A DNA stretch of 64,000 bases from Mesorhizobium waimense (GCF_003601975.1 NZ_QZWZ01000031.1:1-64000); one strand, 5' to 3'; numbered from the stretch's first letter, positions 41,492-53,444 are shown. Notes: a model not told the origin generated them from the sequence alone. Numbers and translations: made by a program.

Positions 41492-42322
41492 CTACGGTTT
41501 GTGGGCGGTCCCCATCATCTCGGCATGATGGGTCTCGGTCGCCTCGTCCGCCGGGAACATGCACTCGATGCGCAATTCCTGAGCGGCAACGGTTTGTGGC
41601 GTGCCTACCGTAGTGACCATTGAAAAGTAATTGAGAACCCGATCTCCCTTGACGAAGCCGAGCGGAATGACGGGCATGAAGCCGATCGCCACCGGGTTTT
41701 TCCATTCGCTTTTCACGTCCGGATAGGCGAGCAGTTCGGCCAGTAGATCCTTTGTCTTCTCGTCGATGACGCGGCCGATGGATTCGCGATAGACACGCTC
41801 GAACAAGCTCCTCGCAACATCGGGCCAATTGGCGACGTATGGGCGCATGCCTAAGGGATCGAACATTAGGTGCAGCATGTTGCGCGGTCCGCGGCGGGCG
41901 GCCATGTCGATGAAGCAGCCAAAGAAGCGCGGCGCGGATTCATTGGTCATCAGCACGTTCCAGTATCGATCCATGACTAAGGCTGGAAACGGCTCATGCT
42001 GCCGCAACATGCGCGTCAAGGCATTGGTCACGCTCGTCATCTCGGCGGAGTCCCAGGCGCTCTCGGAAAACATCGGCGCATAGCCCGCGGCCAGCAGCAA
42101 TGTGTTACGGTCGCGCAAGGGAATATCGAGCGCCTGGGCGATAGTCATCAAGGTCTGGCGGCCGGGAACGCTGCGGCCGCTTTCGACGAAACTGATTTGC
42201 CTTTGCGAAATGCCCGTATCGAGCGACAAATCGAGCTGGCTTCTGCCGCGCAGATCACGCCAATGGCGCAAGAGCACACCCAGATCCGGCGTCATGTTGG
42301 TCCTGAGTTTCGACGGTGTCAT
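41492..42322 (-). CDS. XRE regulator with MmyB-like ligand domain
   Basis: A 276-residue regulator. The N-terminal helix-turn-helix is GVLLRHWRDLRGRSQLDLSLDTGISQRQISFVESGRSVPGRQTLMTIAQAL. The C-terminal half has YWNVLMTNESAPRFFGCFID and MLHLMFDPLGMRPYVANW, the PAS-like fatty-acid-binding MmyB domain found in actinobacteria and rhizobia. A start at 42295 (MTPDLGVLL) is equally plausible. The next gene leftward is an LLM oxidoreductase in convergent orientation; on the other side is a CMD protein gene on the same strand, a likely target. Confidence 0.9.
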   Translation of the reverse strand: MTPSKLRTNMTPDLGVLLRHWRDLRGRSQLDLSLDTGISQRQISFVESGRSVPGRQTLMTIAQALDIPLRDRNTLLLAAGYAPMFSESAWDSAEMTSVTNALTRMLRQHEPFPALVMDRYWNVLMTNESAPRFFGCFIDMAARRGPRNMLHLMFDPLGMRPYVANWPDVARSLFERVYRESIGRVIDEKTKDLLAELLAYPDVKSEWKNPVAIGFMPVIPLGFVKGDRVLNYFSMVTTVGTPQTVAAQELRIECMFPADEATETHHAEMMGTAHKP

Positions 42323-42427
42323 CGATCATATCCTCACAGCCCGCGAGAGCCATGCGCGGCGATCCGACCGCGCATGTGCTCGACATCGCATGGATGGCAT
42401 CCGCCAGACCATGCGATGTCGGTCGGT

Positions 42428-42982
42428 TCAGGCGGCGGCGGACCACGCCTGGGGCTGGAAGCGTTCCTCGATCGGCGTGCCGGCCATGTTGGTGGTGGTT
42501 GCCGCCATGGTGGAAACGCCGACCCCCGTTACCACTTCCAGGATCTGGGCCTTCGAATAGCCCGCCGACACAAACGCATCGATGTCGGCGTCGGTCACGT
42601 TTCCTTTGGTCTCGATCAGCGCCTTCGTCAGCGCCGAGAGTGCCGCATATTTCGGATCTCTCGGCAACCTGCCTTCGCGGATCGCCTTGACTTCGCTTGC
42701 GGCAATCCCGTCTTCGATGGCGAACGTCGAATGCGCGGCTACCGTCCAGGGACATTTGATCGTGACTGCGTTCGTAAGCAGCAGGACCTGCTTTTCGATC
42801 TCGTCGAAGCTGCCAGCGTGAAAACTGCCGAAGCTGCTGACGAAGCCATTGAGGAGAACCGGATTGTTCGCCATCGTCGCCATGACGTTCGGAAGAAAGC
42901 CGAACCTCTCTTCCAGCGCCTTTAGCGCAGGCCTGGATTTTTCCGGCGCCGATTCGATTGTCTGAAGGTTGAACCTGTGCAT
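42428..42982 (-). CDS. Carboxymuconolactone decarboxylase (CMD/AhpD-like) family protein
   Basis: A 184-residue all-helical CMD protein. AhpD-type peroxidase helpers have C-x2-C-x3-H; here the motif is C77-P-W-T80-V-A-A-H84, so the second Cys is missing. That argues against a dithiol mechanism. Upstream in-frame codons to 43042 have no support; the ATG at 42982 (MHRFNLQTIESAPE) follows GAGGACGT. It lies 105 bases upstream of the MmyB-like regulator on the same strand. Confidence 0.85.
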   Translation of the reverse strand: MHRFNLQTIESAPEKSRPALKALEERFGFLPNVMATMANNPVLLNGFVSSFGSFHAGSFDEIEKQVLLLTNAVTIKCPWTVAAHSTFAIEDGIAASEVKAIREGRLPRDPKYAALSALTKALIETKGNVTDADIDAFVSAGYSKAQILEVVTGVGVSTMAATTTNMAGTPIEERFQPQAWSAAA

Positions 42983-43378
42983 TGTAACGTCCTCTTCCAA
43001 GGTCAGTTTTCTGATTGCACGCACACCTTCGCGTTGCGCCAAGCATTGCGATCAATTGGAAATCGCCGTGCACCTTTCGATCCGGTGCCTGCGTCTGGTT
43101 TCGCGAAAGTCTGCTCGTATTAGGCCTGTCGGCAGCGCCGTCTCAATTACACGCCATGTAATATTGCCGTCGACGCGTTGTGGTCGGCGCGAGACTTCCG
43201 AGCCGGCCCTACGCTCAACAGCCGCCTGCTTTCCCATCGGGCCTCCGATGGCACCGCCCGCCGCATAAGCCTATGGCGAAGTCCGCATCGCGGTCGTTGC
43301 CGGCTAACGGAACCTTGGCGTCGCGAGGGCGTTTCCGCCGATGACCCGCACCGATTGCGGTGCGCTCGAGGGGAAACG
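42983..43378. other. Long intergenic region
   Basis: Nearly 400 bases between the divergent CMD and AI-2E family genes. An open frame runs rightward into the transporter gene, but the translation before 43379 is Arg/Ser-rich with no family look. I see no tRNA, strong hairpin or repeat. Probably promoters for both sides. Confidence 0.5.
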
Positions 43379-44548
43379 ATGAAGGCCGAACCGTCAGCTT
43401 CGGGCGCAGGCGCTGCCGAAAGCCCGGATCCGCGCGCCGAAGCCCGCGCGAATGTCCGTCTGATGCGGTCGCTGCTCATCGGCATTTTCATCCTGATGGT
43501 CATCTTTGCGCTCTATTTTGCCCGCGCCTTCTTCATGCCGGTTATCCTCGCCTTCCTGCTGGCACTGACGCTGACCCCGATCGTGCGCTTCCTGCGCAAG
43601 CACGGCGTACCCGACGTGTTGTCGGCGACGTTGCTGGTGCTCCTGTCGGTCGTCTTCCTCGCTAGCGCCGGCTATCTGTTGAGCGGCCCGGTCATCGACC
43701 TCATCAACAACACCTCGTCGATCGGCCAGCAGCTCACGGAACGGTTGGCGCAACTCAAGCGACCGCTCGAAAGGGTCATGCAGATTGCGCGCCAGCTGGA
43801 GGGGCTGACCGAGACCTCGCAGGAACCGGGCATGCAAAAGGTAGCCTTCGCGCAGTCGGGCATACTGTCTTCGGCCGCCGGCAACATCCTGTCGGCGGGC
43901 ACCAGCATCACCATCGTCTTCGTGCTGTCGCTGTTCCTGCTCGCCTCCGGCACGATGTTCTACGAGAAGATCATCCAGTCCTTTGCCAGCCTCAGCGAAA
44001 AGAAGCGGGCGCTGCGGGTCGTCTACGACGTCGAGCACGAGATCTCGCACTATCTGCTCACCATCGCCGTCATCAATGCCGGCCTCGGCACGGTGATCGG
44101 CCTCGGCCTCTGGGGGCTCGGCATGCCCAACCCGCAGGTCTGGGGCGCGGCGGCAGCGCTCCTCAACTTCCTGCCCTATGTCGGCGCCCTGATCACGCTT
44201 TTGCTCGTCACGGTCATCGCGTTGATCAGCTTCGACAGCATCTCCTTCGCGCTGCTGGCGCCCGCCTTCGTGTTGCTGTGCGACATCGTCGAAGGCCAGT
44301 TCGTGACGCCGATGGTGGTCGGCCGGCGGCTGGAGATCAATGCCGTGGCAGTCTTCATCGCCATCGCCTTCTGGTCGTGGCTGTGGGGATTTGTCGGCGC
44401 GCTGATGGCGGTGCCGCTGCTGGTCGTCATCAAGGTGTTCTGCGACCATTTCGACGGCCTCAGCCATGTCGGCAATTTCCTGGCGGCGCAACACAGCGCA
44501 ATCGTCGAGGAGGATCCGGCCGAGGAGACCGACAAGGCGCGGGCATAG
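43379..44548 (+). CDS. AI-2E family transporter (TqsA/PerM-like)
   Basis: A 389-residue membrane protein with about eight helices. It has MRSLLIGIFILMVIFALYFARAFFMPVILAFLLALTLTP, a soluble loop with LKRPLERVMQIARQLEG, and the family's C-terminal core: GMPNPQVWGAAAALLNFLPYVGALI and DIVEGQFVTPMVVGRRLEINAVAVF. Members include an AI-2 exporter and Na/H antiporter-like proteins, so the substrate is open. GAGGGG precedes the ATG at 43379. Confidence 0.9.
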   Translation: MKAEPSASGAGAAESPDPRAEARANVRLMRSLLIGIFILMVIFALYFARAFFMPVILAFLLALTLTPIVRFLRKHGVPDVLSATLLVLLSVVFLASAGYLLSGPVIDLINNTSSIGQQLTERLAQLKRPLERVMQIARQLEGLTETSQEPGMQKVAFAQSGILSSAAGNILSAGTSITIVFVLSLFLLASGTMFYEKIIQSFASLSEKKRALRVVYDVEHEISHYLLTIAVINAGLGTVIGLGLWGLGMPNPQVWGAAAALLNFLPYVGALITLLLVTVIALISFDSISFALLAPAFVLLCDIVEGQFVTPMVVGRRLEINAVAVFIAIAFWSWLWGFVGALMAVPLLVVIKVFCDHFDGLSHVGNFLAAQHSAIVEEDPAEETDKARA

Positions 44549-44630
44549 ACGACAGGCAATTGTTTGCCGCCTGTTTGTCGTCTCGGGGTGGAGTGCCTAT
44601 ATCGACCCGGTCAAGCCGGACTTTCCTTCC

Positions 44631-45457
44631 ATGACCGACGCCTCCTTCGACATCGACACCTATTTCGCCCGCATCGGCTATCGTGGCCGGACAGACGCTT
44701 CGCTCGAAGCCCTGACGGCGCTGCATCGGCAGCACCCGCAGGCGATCCCGTTCGAGAACCTCGACCCGTTCCTGGGCGCTCCGGTGAAGCTCGATCTCGC
44801 TTCGCTGCAGGACAAGATTTTCGCAGGCGGCCGCGGCGGTTATTGCTACGAGCACAATCTGATCTTCATGCATGCGCTGAAGGCGCTTGGCTTCGAGGTC
44901 AGCGGCCTTGCCGCAAGGGTGCTGTGGGGACAGCCCGACGATGCCGTCACCGCCCGCAGCCACATGCTGCTGCGCATAGAGCTCGACGGGCGCACCTATG
45001 TCGCCGATGTCGGCTTCGGCGGGTTGACGCTGACGGCGCCGTTGTTGCTCGAGCCCGGCCTTGAGCAACAGACCCCGCATGAAGACTTTCGCATCGTCGA
45101 GGCCGGCGATCATTTTCGCCTGCAGGTCGATATCGGCGGCGACTGGCGCACCATCTACCGTTTCGACATGCAGCAGAGCTACGAGATCGACTACGCGGTC
45201 AGCAGCCATTTCCTGTCGACCCATCCGGACTCACATTTCCTGTCAACGGTGATCGCGGCGCGCGCCTTGCCCGACCGGCGCTATGCGCTGCGCAACAACC
45301 GGCTGTCGACGCATCATCTTGGCGGCCGCACCGAGCAAAGAGAAATCGCGACAGCCGCCGAGGTTGCCGACGTGCTGGAAAGCCAGCTCGACATCGTCAT
45401 CCCCGACCGGGCCGCCTTCGAGGCCAAGCTGCGGGACAAGAAAATCGTGGAGACAGC

Positions 45458-45461
<4 letters not shown>
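44631..45461 (+). CDS. nat: Arylamine N-acetyltransferase
   Basis: A 276-residue NAT that moves acetyl from acetyl-CoA to arylamines or hydrazines. The full triad is visible: C72 in GGRGGYCYEHN, H111 in ARSHMLL and D126 in YVADVGFGG. Mesorhizobium NATs have been studied biochemically. Its stop overlaps the start of an LLM oxidoreductase gene (ATGA), suggesting a shared role in handling aromatic or nitrogenous xenobiotics. Confidence 0.95.
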
Positions 45462-46459
<998 letters not shown>

Positions 46460-46532
46460 GGCGCCTCAGCGCTTTTGCTGATAGCGCCCTTCTGCTAAGG
46501 GCAAGGCATCCTTCCGCTAGATTGAGCATCCC

Positions 46533-47327
46533 GTGACAAACGACCTTGACGCGCGCATGCGCTTTGCCATCGAGCTGGCGCGACGCGCCGGCGAACTCGG
46601 CCTGAGATACTTTCGCGACCTCGAAAACCTGACCATCGAGAGCAAGGGCCATCAGGACCTGGTCTCGGATGGCGATCGCGAGGTGGAATTGTTTATTCGC
46701 GCCGCAATCGCGGCCGACTACCCAAAGGACGGCATTGTCGGCGAGGAGCACGAAGCGGTCACCGGATCGACGGGCTATGTCTGGGTGATCGATCCGATCG
46801 ACGGTACGGCGAATTTCGTGCGCGGCATTCCAGCCTGGGCCGTGGTGATCGCCTGCGCCCGAGATGGCGAGACCGTCGTCGGCGTCATCCATGAACCCTC
46901 GACCGGCGAAACCTTCCACGGCCACCGCGGCGGCGGCGCCTTCGTTAACGGCCGGCCGATCAAGGCCAGCCAAGCCGCCAGCCTCAGCGAAGGCTCCGTT
47001 GGAACCGGGCTCTCTAACCGGGCGGCGACCGAACATGTCGCCGTGCTCATCCGGCTGATCATGGCGGAGGGCGGCGTCTTCTTCCGCAACGCCTCGGGCG
47101 CCCTGATGCTGGCCTATGCCGCCTCGGGCCGGCTGCTCGGCTATGTCGAGGAGCATATGAACGCCTGGGATTGCCTGGCCGGCATGCTGCTGGTGGAGGA
47201 AGCCGGCGGCATGGTTCTCAAGCCCGACCCGACGACCGTGCTGCGGGATGGGACGCTGGTGATTGCATCCGGATCTGCAATCTACCCCAAGTTGAAATCT
47301 CTCTGTTCCGAGGCGTTCAAGTCCTGA
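46533..47327 (+). CDS. Inositol monophosphatase family enzyme
   Basis: A 264-residue Mg-dependent phosphatase. Metal residues are in VGEEHE, WVIDPIDGTANFVRG and AWDCLAGMLLVEEAGG. Similar proteins are annotated as inositol-1-monophosphatase or histidinol-phosphatase (HisN). His operon genes are not nearby, so the substrate is uncertain. GTG start. Confidence 0.9.
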   Translation: MTNDLDARMRFAIELARRAGELGLRYFRDLENLTIESKGHQDLVSDGDREVELFIRAAIAADYPKDGIVGEEHEAVTGSTGYVWVIDPIDGTANFVRGIPAWAVVIACARDGETVVGVIHEPSTGETFHGHRGGGAFVNGRPIKASQAASLSEGSVGTGLSNRAATEHVAVLIRLIMAEGGVFFRNASGALMLAYAASGRLLGYVEEHMNAWDCLAGMLLVEEAGGMVLKPDPTTVLRDGTLVIASGSAIYPKLKSLCSEAFKS

Positions 47328-47441
47328 TCCGGCTGTAATGTTTTTTGATTTTGCGCGTCGCGCACGGTGCGGATCGCAGGCGGCGACAATTGGTCCGCTG
47401 CCTGCCCACCGATATGATGGTGGAAGCCTTGCGCAGAATGC

Positions 47442-47470
47442 TTGCGCGCCGTGCAGCCTGTTCTTATATA
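47442..47470 (+). promoter_or_regulatory. Candidate promoter upstream of dnaK
   Basis: TTGCGC at 47442-47447 and TATATA at 47465-47470 with 17 bases between, 122 bases upstream of the dnaK ATG. It resembles a housekeeping promoter more than the sigma-32 consensus, and no CIRCE element is visible. The rest of the 260-base gap carries no gene. Confidence 0.4.
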
Positions 47471-47591
47471 CGCGCCAAGCCGTTCGACGCCGGAACGCCG
47501 GTTGCCGGAACGGAATTTCTTGTGAACAGGGGCTTTCGTCGGAACGCCTTCACGGGTCCTGAGAGCCTGCTTAGCGGAGAGAACCAGAACA

Positions 47592-49508
<1,917 letters not shown>

Positions 49509-49531
49509 GCCGTCTGACGGCAGATAAAGCG

Positions 49532-49560
49532 AAAAGCCCGGCGCAAGGCCGGGCTTTTTT
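49532..49560 (+). terminator. Rho-independent terminator between dnaK and dnaJ
   Basis: An 11-bp perfect stem (AAAAGCCCGGC with GCCGGGCTTTT), loop GCAAG, followed by a T run. It should reduce read-through into dnaJ, so dnaK is made in excess of dnaJ. Confidence 0.87.
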
Positions 49561-49711
49561 GCAACCTTCGCCGAAAAAGTGACGGAAAAAGCACGGGCTG
49601 CCCCTAGTCGGCACTGGCATCCGGGCAGCATCGCTCCTAAATCGAAGCAACGTGCCGGCAAACGACGCAAAGTATGCATCAAGACGTTGAGCATCCGGAC
49701 AGCGGGAAAAA

Positions 49712-50842
49712 ATGAAAGCTGATTTCTACGAAACGCTGGGCGTGCAAAAGGGCGCAGACGAGAAGGAGCTCAAGAGCGCTTTCCGCAAGCTCGCCATGCA
49801 GTTCCATCCCGATCGCAATCCAGGCGACCATGCCTGCGAGCACAAGTTCAAGGAAATCAACGAAGCCTACGAGACGCTGAAGGATCCGCAGAAGCGCGCG
49901 GCCTATGACCGTTTCGGCCACGCCGCCTTCGAGCAGGGCGGCATGAATGGCGGCGCGCAAGGATTTGGCGCCGGCGGCTTCGCCGATATCTTCGAGGATA
50001 TTTTCGGCGACATGATGGGCGGCCGCCAACGCCGCTCGTCGGGCGGCCGCGAGCGCGGCGCCGATCTGCGCTACAATATGGAAATCTCGCTGGAAGAGGC
50101 CTTTTCCGGCAAGACCGCGCAGATCCGCGTGCCGGCCTCCATTTCCTGCGCGGAATGCTCGGGCAGCGGCGCCAAGCCCGGCACCCAGCCTGTCACCTGC
50201 GCTATGTGCAACGGCCACGGCAAGGTACGGGCCACGCAAGGCTTCTTCTCGATCGAGCGCACCTGCCCGCAATGCCAGGGCCGCGGCCAGACGATCAAGG
50301 ATCCGTGCCCGAAATGCGCCGGCCAGGGCCGCGTCACCGAGGAGCGCTCGCTGTCGGTCAACATCCCGGCCGGCATCGAGGACGGAACCCGCATCCGGCT
50401 TGCCAATGAGGGCGAGGCCGGCCTGCGCGGCGGCCCGTCGGGCGATCTCTATATCTTCCTGGCGGTCAAGCCGCATGAATTCTTCCAGCGCGACGGCGCC
50501 GATCTCTACTGCAAGGTGCCGATCTCGATGACGACGGCAGCGCTCGGCGGCTCGTTCGAGGTGACGACGCTGGACGGCAGCCAGACCAAGGTGAAGGTGC
50601 CGGAAGGCACCCAGAACGGCCGCCAGTTCCGGCTCAAGGGCAAGGGCATGCCGGTGTTGCGCCAGCCCAATGTCGGCGACCTCTACATCCAGACCGCAGT
50701 CGAGACGCCGCAGAACCTGTCGCGCCGTCAGCGCGAGCTGCTGGAAGAGTTCGAACAGCTGTCTTCACAGGACAATTCGCCTCAGTCGAGTGGCTTTTTC
50801 GCCCGCATGAAGGACTTTTTCGAATCGTTTGGCGATCGCTGA
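49712..50842 (+). CDS. dnaJ: Chaperone DnaJ (Hsp40)
   Basis: A 376-residue class I J protein. The J domain has FHPDRNPGD with its HPD triad. A Gly/Phe region (GGMNGGAQGFGAGGF) is next, followed by four zinc repeats (CAECSGSG, CAMCNGHG, CPQCQGRG, CPKCAGQG) and the C-terminal substrate domains. It stimulates DnaK ATPase. Confidence 0.98.
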   Translation: MKADFYETLGVQKGADEKELKSAFRKLAMQFHPDRNPGDHACEHKFKEINEAYETLKDPQKRAAYDRFGHAAFEQGGMNGGAQGFGAGGFADIFEDIFGDMMGGRQRRSSGGRERGADLRYNMEISLEEAFSGKTAQIRVPASISCAECSGSGAKPGTQPVTCAMCNGHGKVRATQGFFSIERTCPQCQGRGQTIKDPCPKCAGQGRVTEERSLSVNIPAGIEDGTRIRLANEGEAGLRGGPSGDLYIFLAVKPHEFFQRDGADLYCKVPISMTTAALGGSFEVTTLDGSQTKVKVPEGTQNGRQFRLKGKGMPVLRQPNVGDLYIQTAVETPQNLSRRQRELLEEFEQLSSQDNSPQSSGFFARMKDFFESFGDR

Positions 50843-50845
50843 TCG

Positions 50846-50887
50846 CCGTTACCCCAAAACCGCCGTACACTTTGGGCGGCGTGCATT
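50846..50887. repeat. Dispersed palindromic repeat, family C, copy 2
   Basis: Starts GTTACCCCAAAACCGCCGTA and ends CTTTGGGCGGCGTGCAT, the same core as the copies at 39263 and 50897. It begins right after the dnaJ stop. Confidence 0.6.
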
Positions 50888-50896
50888 TCTTGTTGG

Positions 50897-50945
50897 ATGC
50901 ATGTCGTTACCCCAAAACCGCTACGCACTTTTGAGCGACATGCAT
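50897..50945. repeat. Dispersed palindromic repeat, family C, copy 3
   Basis: GATGCATGTCG...CGACATGCAT ends pair; the core reads TTACCCCAAAACCGCTACGC then ACTTTTGAG. It is only 9 bases from copy 2, making a tandem pair in the dnaJ-pmtA gap. Confidence 0.65.
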
Positions 50946-51042
50946 TCCCAAACGTCATCAACACCTTATGCCGGCTCGAGCCTTGTCTTGAACCCCGTAG
51001 CTGCTAAGTAGCGTCTCGGGGGAGCCGTTGAGGAGAGCTCGC

Positions 51043-51648
51043 ATGGCACGTGGACCCGGACTGCGCAAGTCGCTGGCGGAGAAGTTCGACGACGAGCTGA
51101 AATTCTTCAAGGGCTGGATCGACAAGCCGAAAGCGGTCGGCTCGATTGTGCCGACCAGCTCCATCACCGCCCGCAAGATGGCGTCTATCGTCAACCCGAA
51201 ATCCGGCCTGCCGGTGCTCGAAGTCGGCCCCGGCACCGGCGTCATCACCCGCGCCATCCTGGCGCTCGGCGTGAAACCCGAAAATCTCTATGCGGTCGAA
51301 TACTCGACCGATTTCGTCCGCCATCTGCGCCAGCTCTATCCAGGCGTCAACGTCATCGAGGGCGACGCTTTCAATCTCAACGCGACGCTCGGCGATAAAA
51401 GCGACATGGTGTTCGATTCCGTCGTCTCCGGCGTGCCGCTGCTCAACTTCCCGGTCGCGCAGCGCATCGCCTATATCGAAAGCCTGCTCGACCGCATTCC
51501 GACAGGCAGGCCGATCGTGCAGTTGACCTACGGCCCGCTGTCGCCGATCCCGCCCGGCCGCGGCGACTATACGGTCAAGCATTTCGACTTCATCATCCGC
51601 AACATCCCGCCGACGCAGCTATGGATCTACCGGCGCGAGGCGCATTAG
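51043..51648 (+). CDS. pmtA: Phospholipid N-methyltransferase (PmtA type)
   Basis: A 201-residue SAM-dependent methyltransferase. It has LKFFKGWIDKPKAVGSIVPTSS near the start and LEVGPGTGVITRAIL as SAM motif I, with AVEYSTDFVRHLRQLYP and GDAFNL after it. The first segment is typical of the rhizobial PmtA that methylates phosphatidylethanolamine to phosphatidylcholine. Similar proteins in this group may be called rRNA-adenine dimethyltransferase-like. GAGGAG precedes the ATG at 51043. Confidence 0.85.
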   Translation: MARGPGLRKSLAEKFDDELKFFKGWIDKPKAVGSIVPTSSITARKMASIVNPKSGLPVLEVGPGTGVITRAILALGVKPENLYAVEYSTDFVRHLRQLYPGVNVIEGDAFNLNATLGDKSDMVFDSVVSGVPLLNFPVAQRIAYIESLLDRIPTGRPIVQLTYGPLSPIPPGRGDYTVKHFDFIIRNIPPTQLWIYRREAH

Positions 51649-51660
51649 GGTATGCCGATA

Positions 51661-51795
51661 TTCCAGTGAGGCCGGCCAGCAAAAGGCAGCTTCCTGCGCT
51701 TCCGGTGCTCGCGTACTTTGAGTACGCTCCACTCCGGTTCTCGGAACCACCATTTTCGACTCGGCCTGACCTGAATCTCAACACACCCTGAAGCG
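51661..51795. repeat. Dispersed intergenic repeat with central palindrome
   Basis: The stretch has CAGCAAAAGGCAGCTTCCTG, a perfect GCGTACT-TTG-AGTACGC palindrome (51711-51727) and GGTTCTCGGAACC (51736-51748). I recognise this as a recurrent intergenic sequence of Mesorhizobium, though only one copy is in this window. Confidence 0.45.
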
Positions 51796-51815
51796 GTCCG
51801 CTTCCCCCGGATGCA

Positions 51816-52412
51816 ATGGCAGTGATCCCGAAAATCCTCGTCTTCGCCGGCTCGGTCCGGTCGGGCGCCTTCAGCGGCAGGACCGCCGATGTGGCGCAGA
51901 AAGAGCTTGCCATGCAAGGCGCCGAGGTGACCCGCATCTCGCTCGGCGATTATCCGCTGCCGATCATGGACGAAGACCTGGAAAGGGACAAAGGCATCCC
52001 CGAGAACGCCCTGAAGCTCGGCCGGCTGATCGCCGCGCATGACGGACTGATGATCGCAACGCCGGAATATAATGGTTCGCTGCCGCCGCTGCTCAAGAAC
52101 AGCATTGACTGGGTGAGCCGGATACGCAGGGATGGCGGTCGCTCTTTCCGACCTTTCCCCGGAAAGCCGGCCGGCCTGTGCTCCTCCTCCGACGGCAAGT
52201 TCGCCGGCATACGCTGCATCAATCATCTGCGTGCCGTGCTGGTGCGCTGCCAGATGGAGGTGGTAACAGCGGAATGCTCGGTGTCGGGCGCCAGCGAGGC
52301 CTTCGGCGACGATGGACATTTCAGGGATGAGAGACTACGCCAATCGATGGAGCGCCTATGCCGCACACTGATCGAAACCTCGCGCATGCTGTCGACCCGG
52401 ATCGAGGCGTGA
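51816..52412 (+). CDS. NADPH-dependent FMN reductase
   Basis: A 198-residue flavodoxin-fold protein. It has KILVFAGSVRSGAFSGRTADVAQ (FMN phosphate loop) and IATPEYNGSLPPLLKNSIDWVSR, the hallmark of the ChrR/ArsH/azoreductase-like group. It reduces FMN or quinone-like substrates with NAD(P)H. Its stop lies just upstream of pyrF, whose longest frames overlap it. Confidence 0.9.
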   Translation: MAVIPKILVFAGSVRSGAFSGRTADVAQKELAMQGAEVTRISLGDYPLPIMDEDLERDKGIPENALKLGRLIAAHDGLMIATPEYNGSLPPLLKNSIDWVSRIRRDGGRSFRPFPGKPAGLCSSSDGKFAGIRCINHLRAVLVRCQMEVVTAECSVSGASEAFGDDGHFRDERLRQSMERLCRTLIETSRMLSTRIEA

Positions 52413-52429
52413 TCGACGCCAAGGACGCC

Positions 52430-53128
52430 ATGCACGCCGAGACGATGCGAGACAGGCTGATCGTCGGCCTCGACCTGCCGACGGTGCGCGATGCTGAGCA
52501 GGCGGTGCGCGAACTCGAGGGCGTCGTCTCCTTCTACAAGATCGGTTACCAGCTCGCCTTCGCCGGCGGGCTCGACTTTGCCCGCGAGCTCGCCAGCGGC
52601 GGGACCAAGATCTTCCTCGACATGAAGCTGCTCGACATCGACAACACGGTGGCCAAGGGCGTCGAGAACATCGTCAAGATGGGCATGACCATGCTGACCA
52701 TCCATGCCTATCCAAAGGCGATGCGGGCGGCCGTGGAAGCCGCCAGGGGCAGCGACCTTTGCCTGCTCGCGGTCAGCGTGCTGACCTCGATGGACGAACA
52801 GGATGTGATCGACGCCGGCTACGAATACGACCCGCACACGCTGGTGCTGCGTCGCTCCGAACAGGCGCTGCATGCCGGCATGGGCGGTGTCGTCTGTTCC
52901 GCCGAGGAGGCGGAAGCGGTGCGCCGGATCGTCGGCCCCGGCATGGCCGTGGTGACGCCGGGGATACGGCCGAAGGGCAGCGACCATGGCGACCAGAAGC
53001 GCGTCGTGACGCCGGCGCAGGCGATCCGCAACGGCTCCAGCCACCTCGTCGTCGGGCGGCCGATCGTCGGCGCCGCCGACAGGCGAGCAGTCGCAGAAGC
53101 GATCCTCGACGAAATGCGCTCGGCGTAA
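52430..53128 (+). CDS. pyrF: Orotidine 5'-phosphate decarboxylase
   Basis: A 232-residue TIM-barrel enzyme making UMP. It has RDRLIVGLDLPT, SFYKIGYQLAF and the catalytic FLDMKLLDIDNTV (D-x-K-x2-D), then VTPGIRP and VVGRPIV. The start is uncertain: a GTG at 52409 overlaps the previous stop, the ATG at 52430 is chosen, and the ATG at 52445 matches the usual family start best. Confidence 0.95.
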   Translation: MHAETMRDRLIVGLDLPTVRDAEQAVRELEGVVSFYKIGYQLAFAGGLDFARELASGGTKIFLDMKLLDIDNTVAKGVENIVKMGMTMLTIHAYPKAMRAAVEAARGSDLCLLAVSVLTSMDEQDVIDAGYEYDPHTLVLRRSEQALHAGMGGVVCSAEEAEAVRRIVGPGMAVVTPGIRPKGSDHGDQKRVVTPAQAIRNGSSHLVVGRPIVGAADRRAVAEAILDEMRSA

Positions 53129-53156
53129 CAGACAAGACCAAATCCGGAGAAGACAA

Positions 53157-53444
53157 ATGCCGAAAGGATACTGGATCGCCCGCGTCGATGTGCGTGACGC
53201 GGAAGGCTACAAGGATTATGTCGCCGCCGCCAAGCCGGCCTTCGAGCGGTTCGGCGCGACATTCCTGGCGCGCGGCGGCGAGCATGAAAAGGCCGAAGGT
53301 CCCGGTCGCGCACGCAACGTGATCATCGAGTTTCCGTCACTTGCCGCGGCACACGATTGCTACCATTCGCCGGAGTATCAGCGCGCCGTCGCGATCCGCC
53401 AGAAGGTGGCCGACGGCGAGATCGTGCTGGTCGAAGGCATCTGA
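53157..53444 (+). CDS. DUF1330 family protein
   Basis: A 95-residue dimeric alpha-beta barrel type protein: MPKGYWIARVDVRDAEGYKD, FLARGGEHEKAEG, and FPSLAAAHDCYHSPEYQRAV. These are the DUF1330 marks. It follows pyrF by 28 bases with GGAGA upstream, so co-transcription is likely. No reaction is established. Confidence 0.9.
   Translation: MPKGYWIARVDVRDAEGYKDYVAAAKPAFERFGATFLARGGEHEKAEGPGRARNVIIEFPSLAAAHDCYHSPEYQRAVAIRQKVADGEIVLVEGI

Noticed and set aside
43178..43378. N-terminal extension of the AI-2E family transporter
   Set aside because: Arg/Ser-rich random-looking sequence; GAGGGG precedes the ATG at 43379.
47463..47591. Heat-shock CIRCE or sigma-32 element before dnaK
   Set aside because: No GAGTGCTAA-type inverted repeat and no CTTGAAA/CCCCAT pair was found; only a housekeeping-like promoter.
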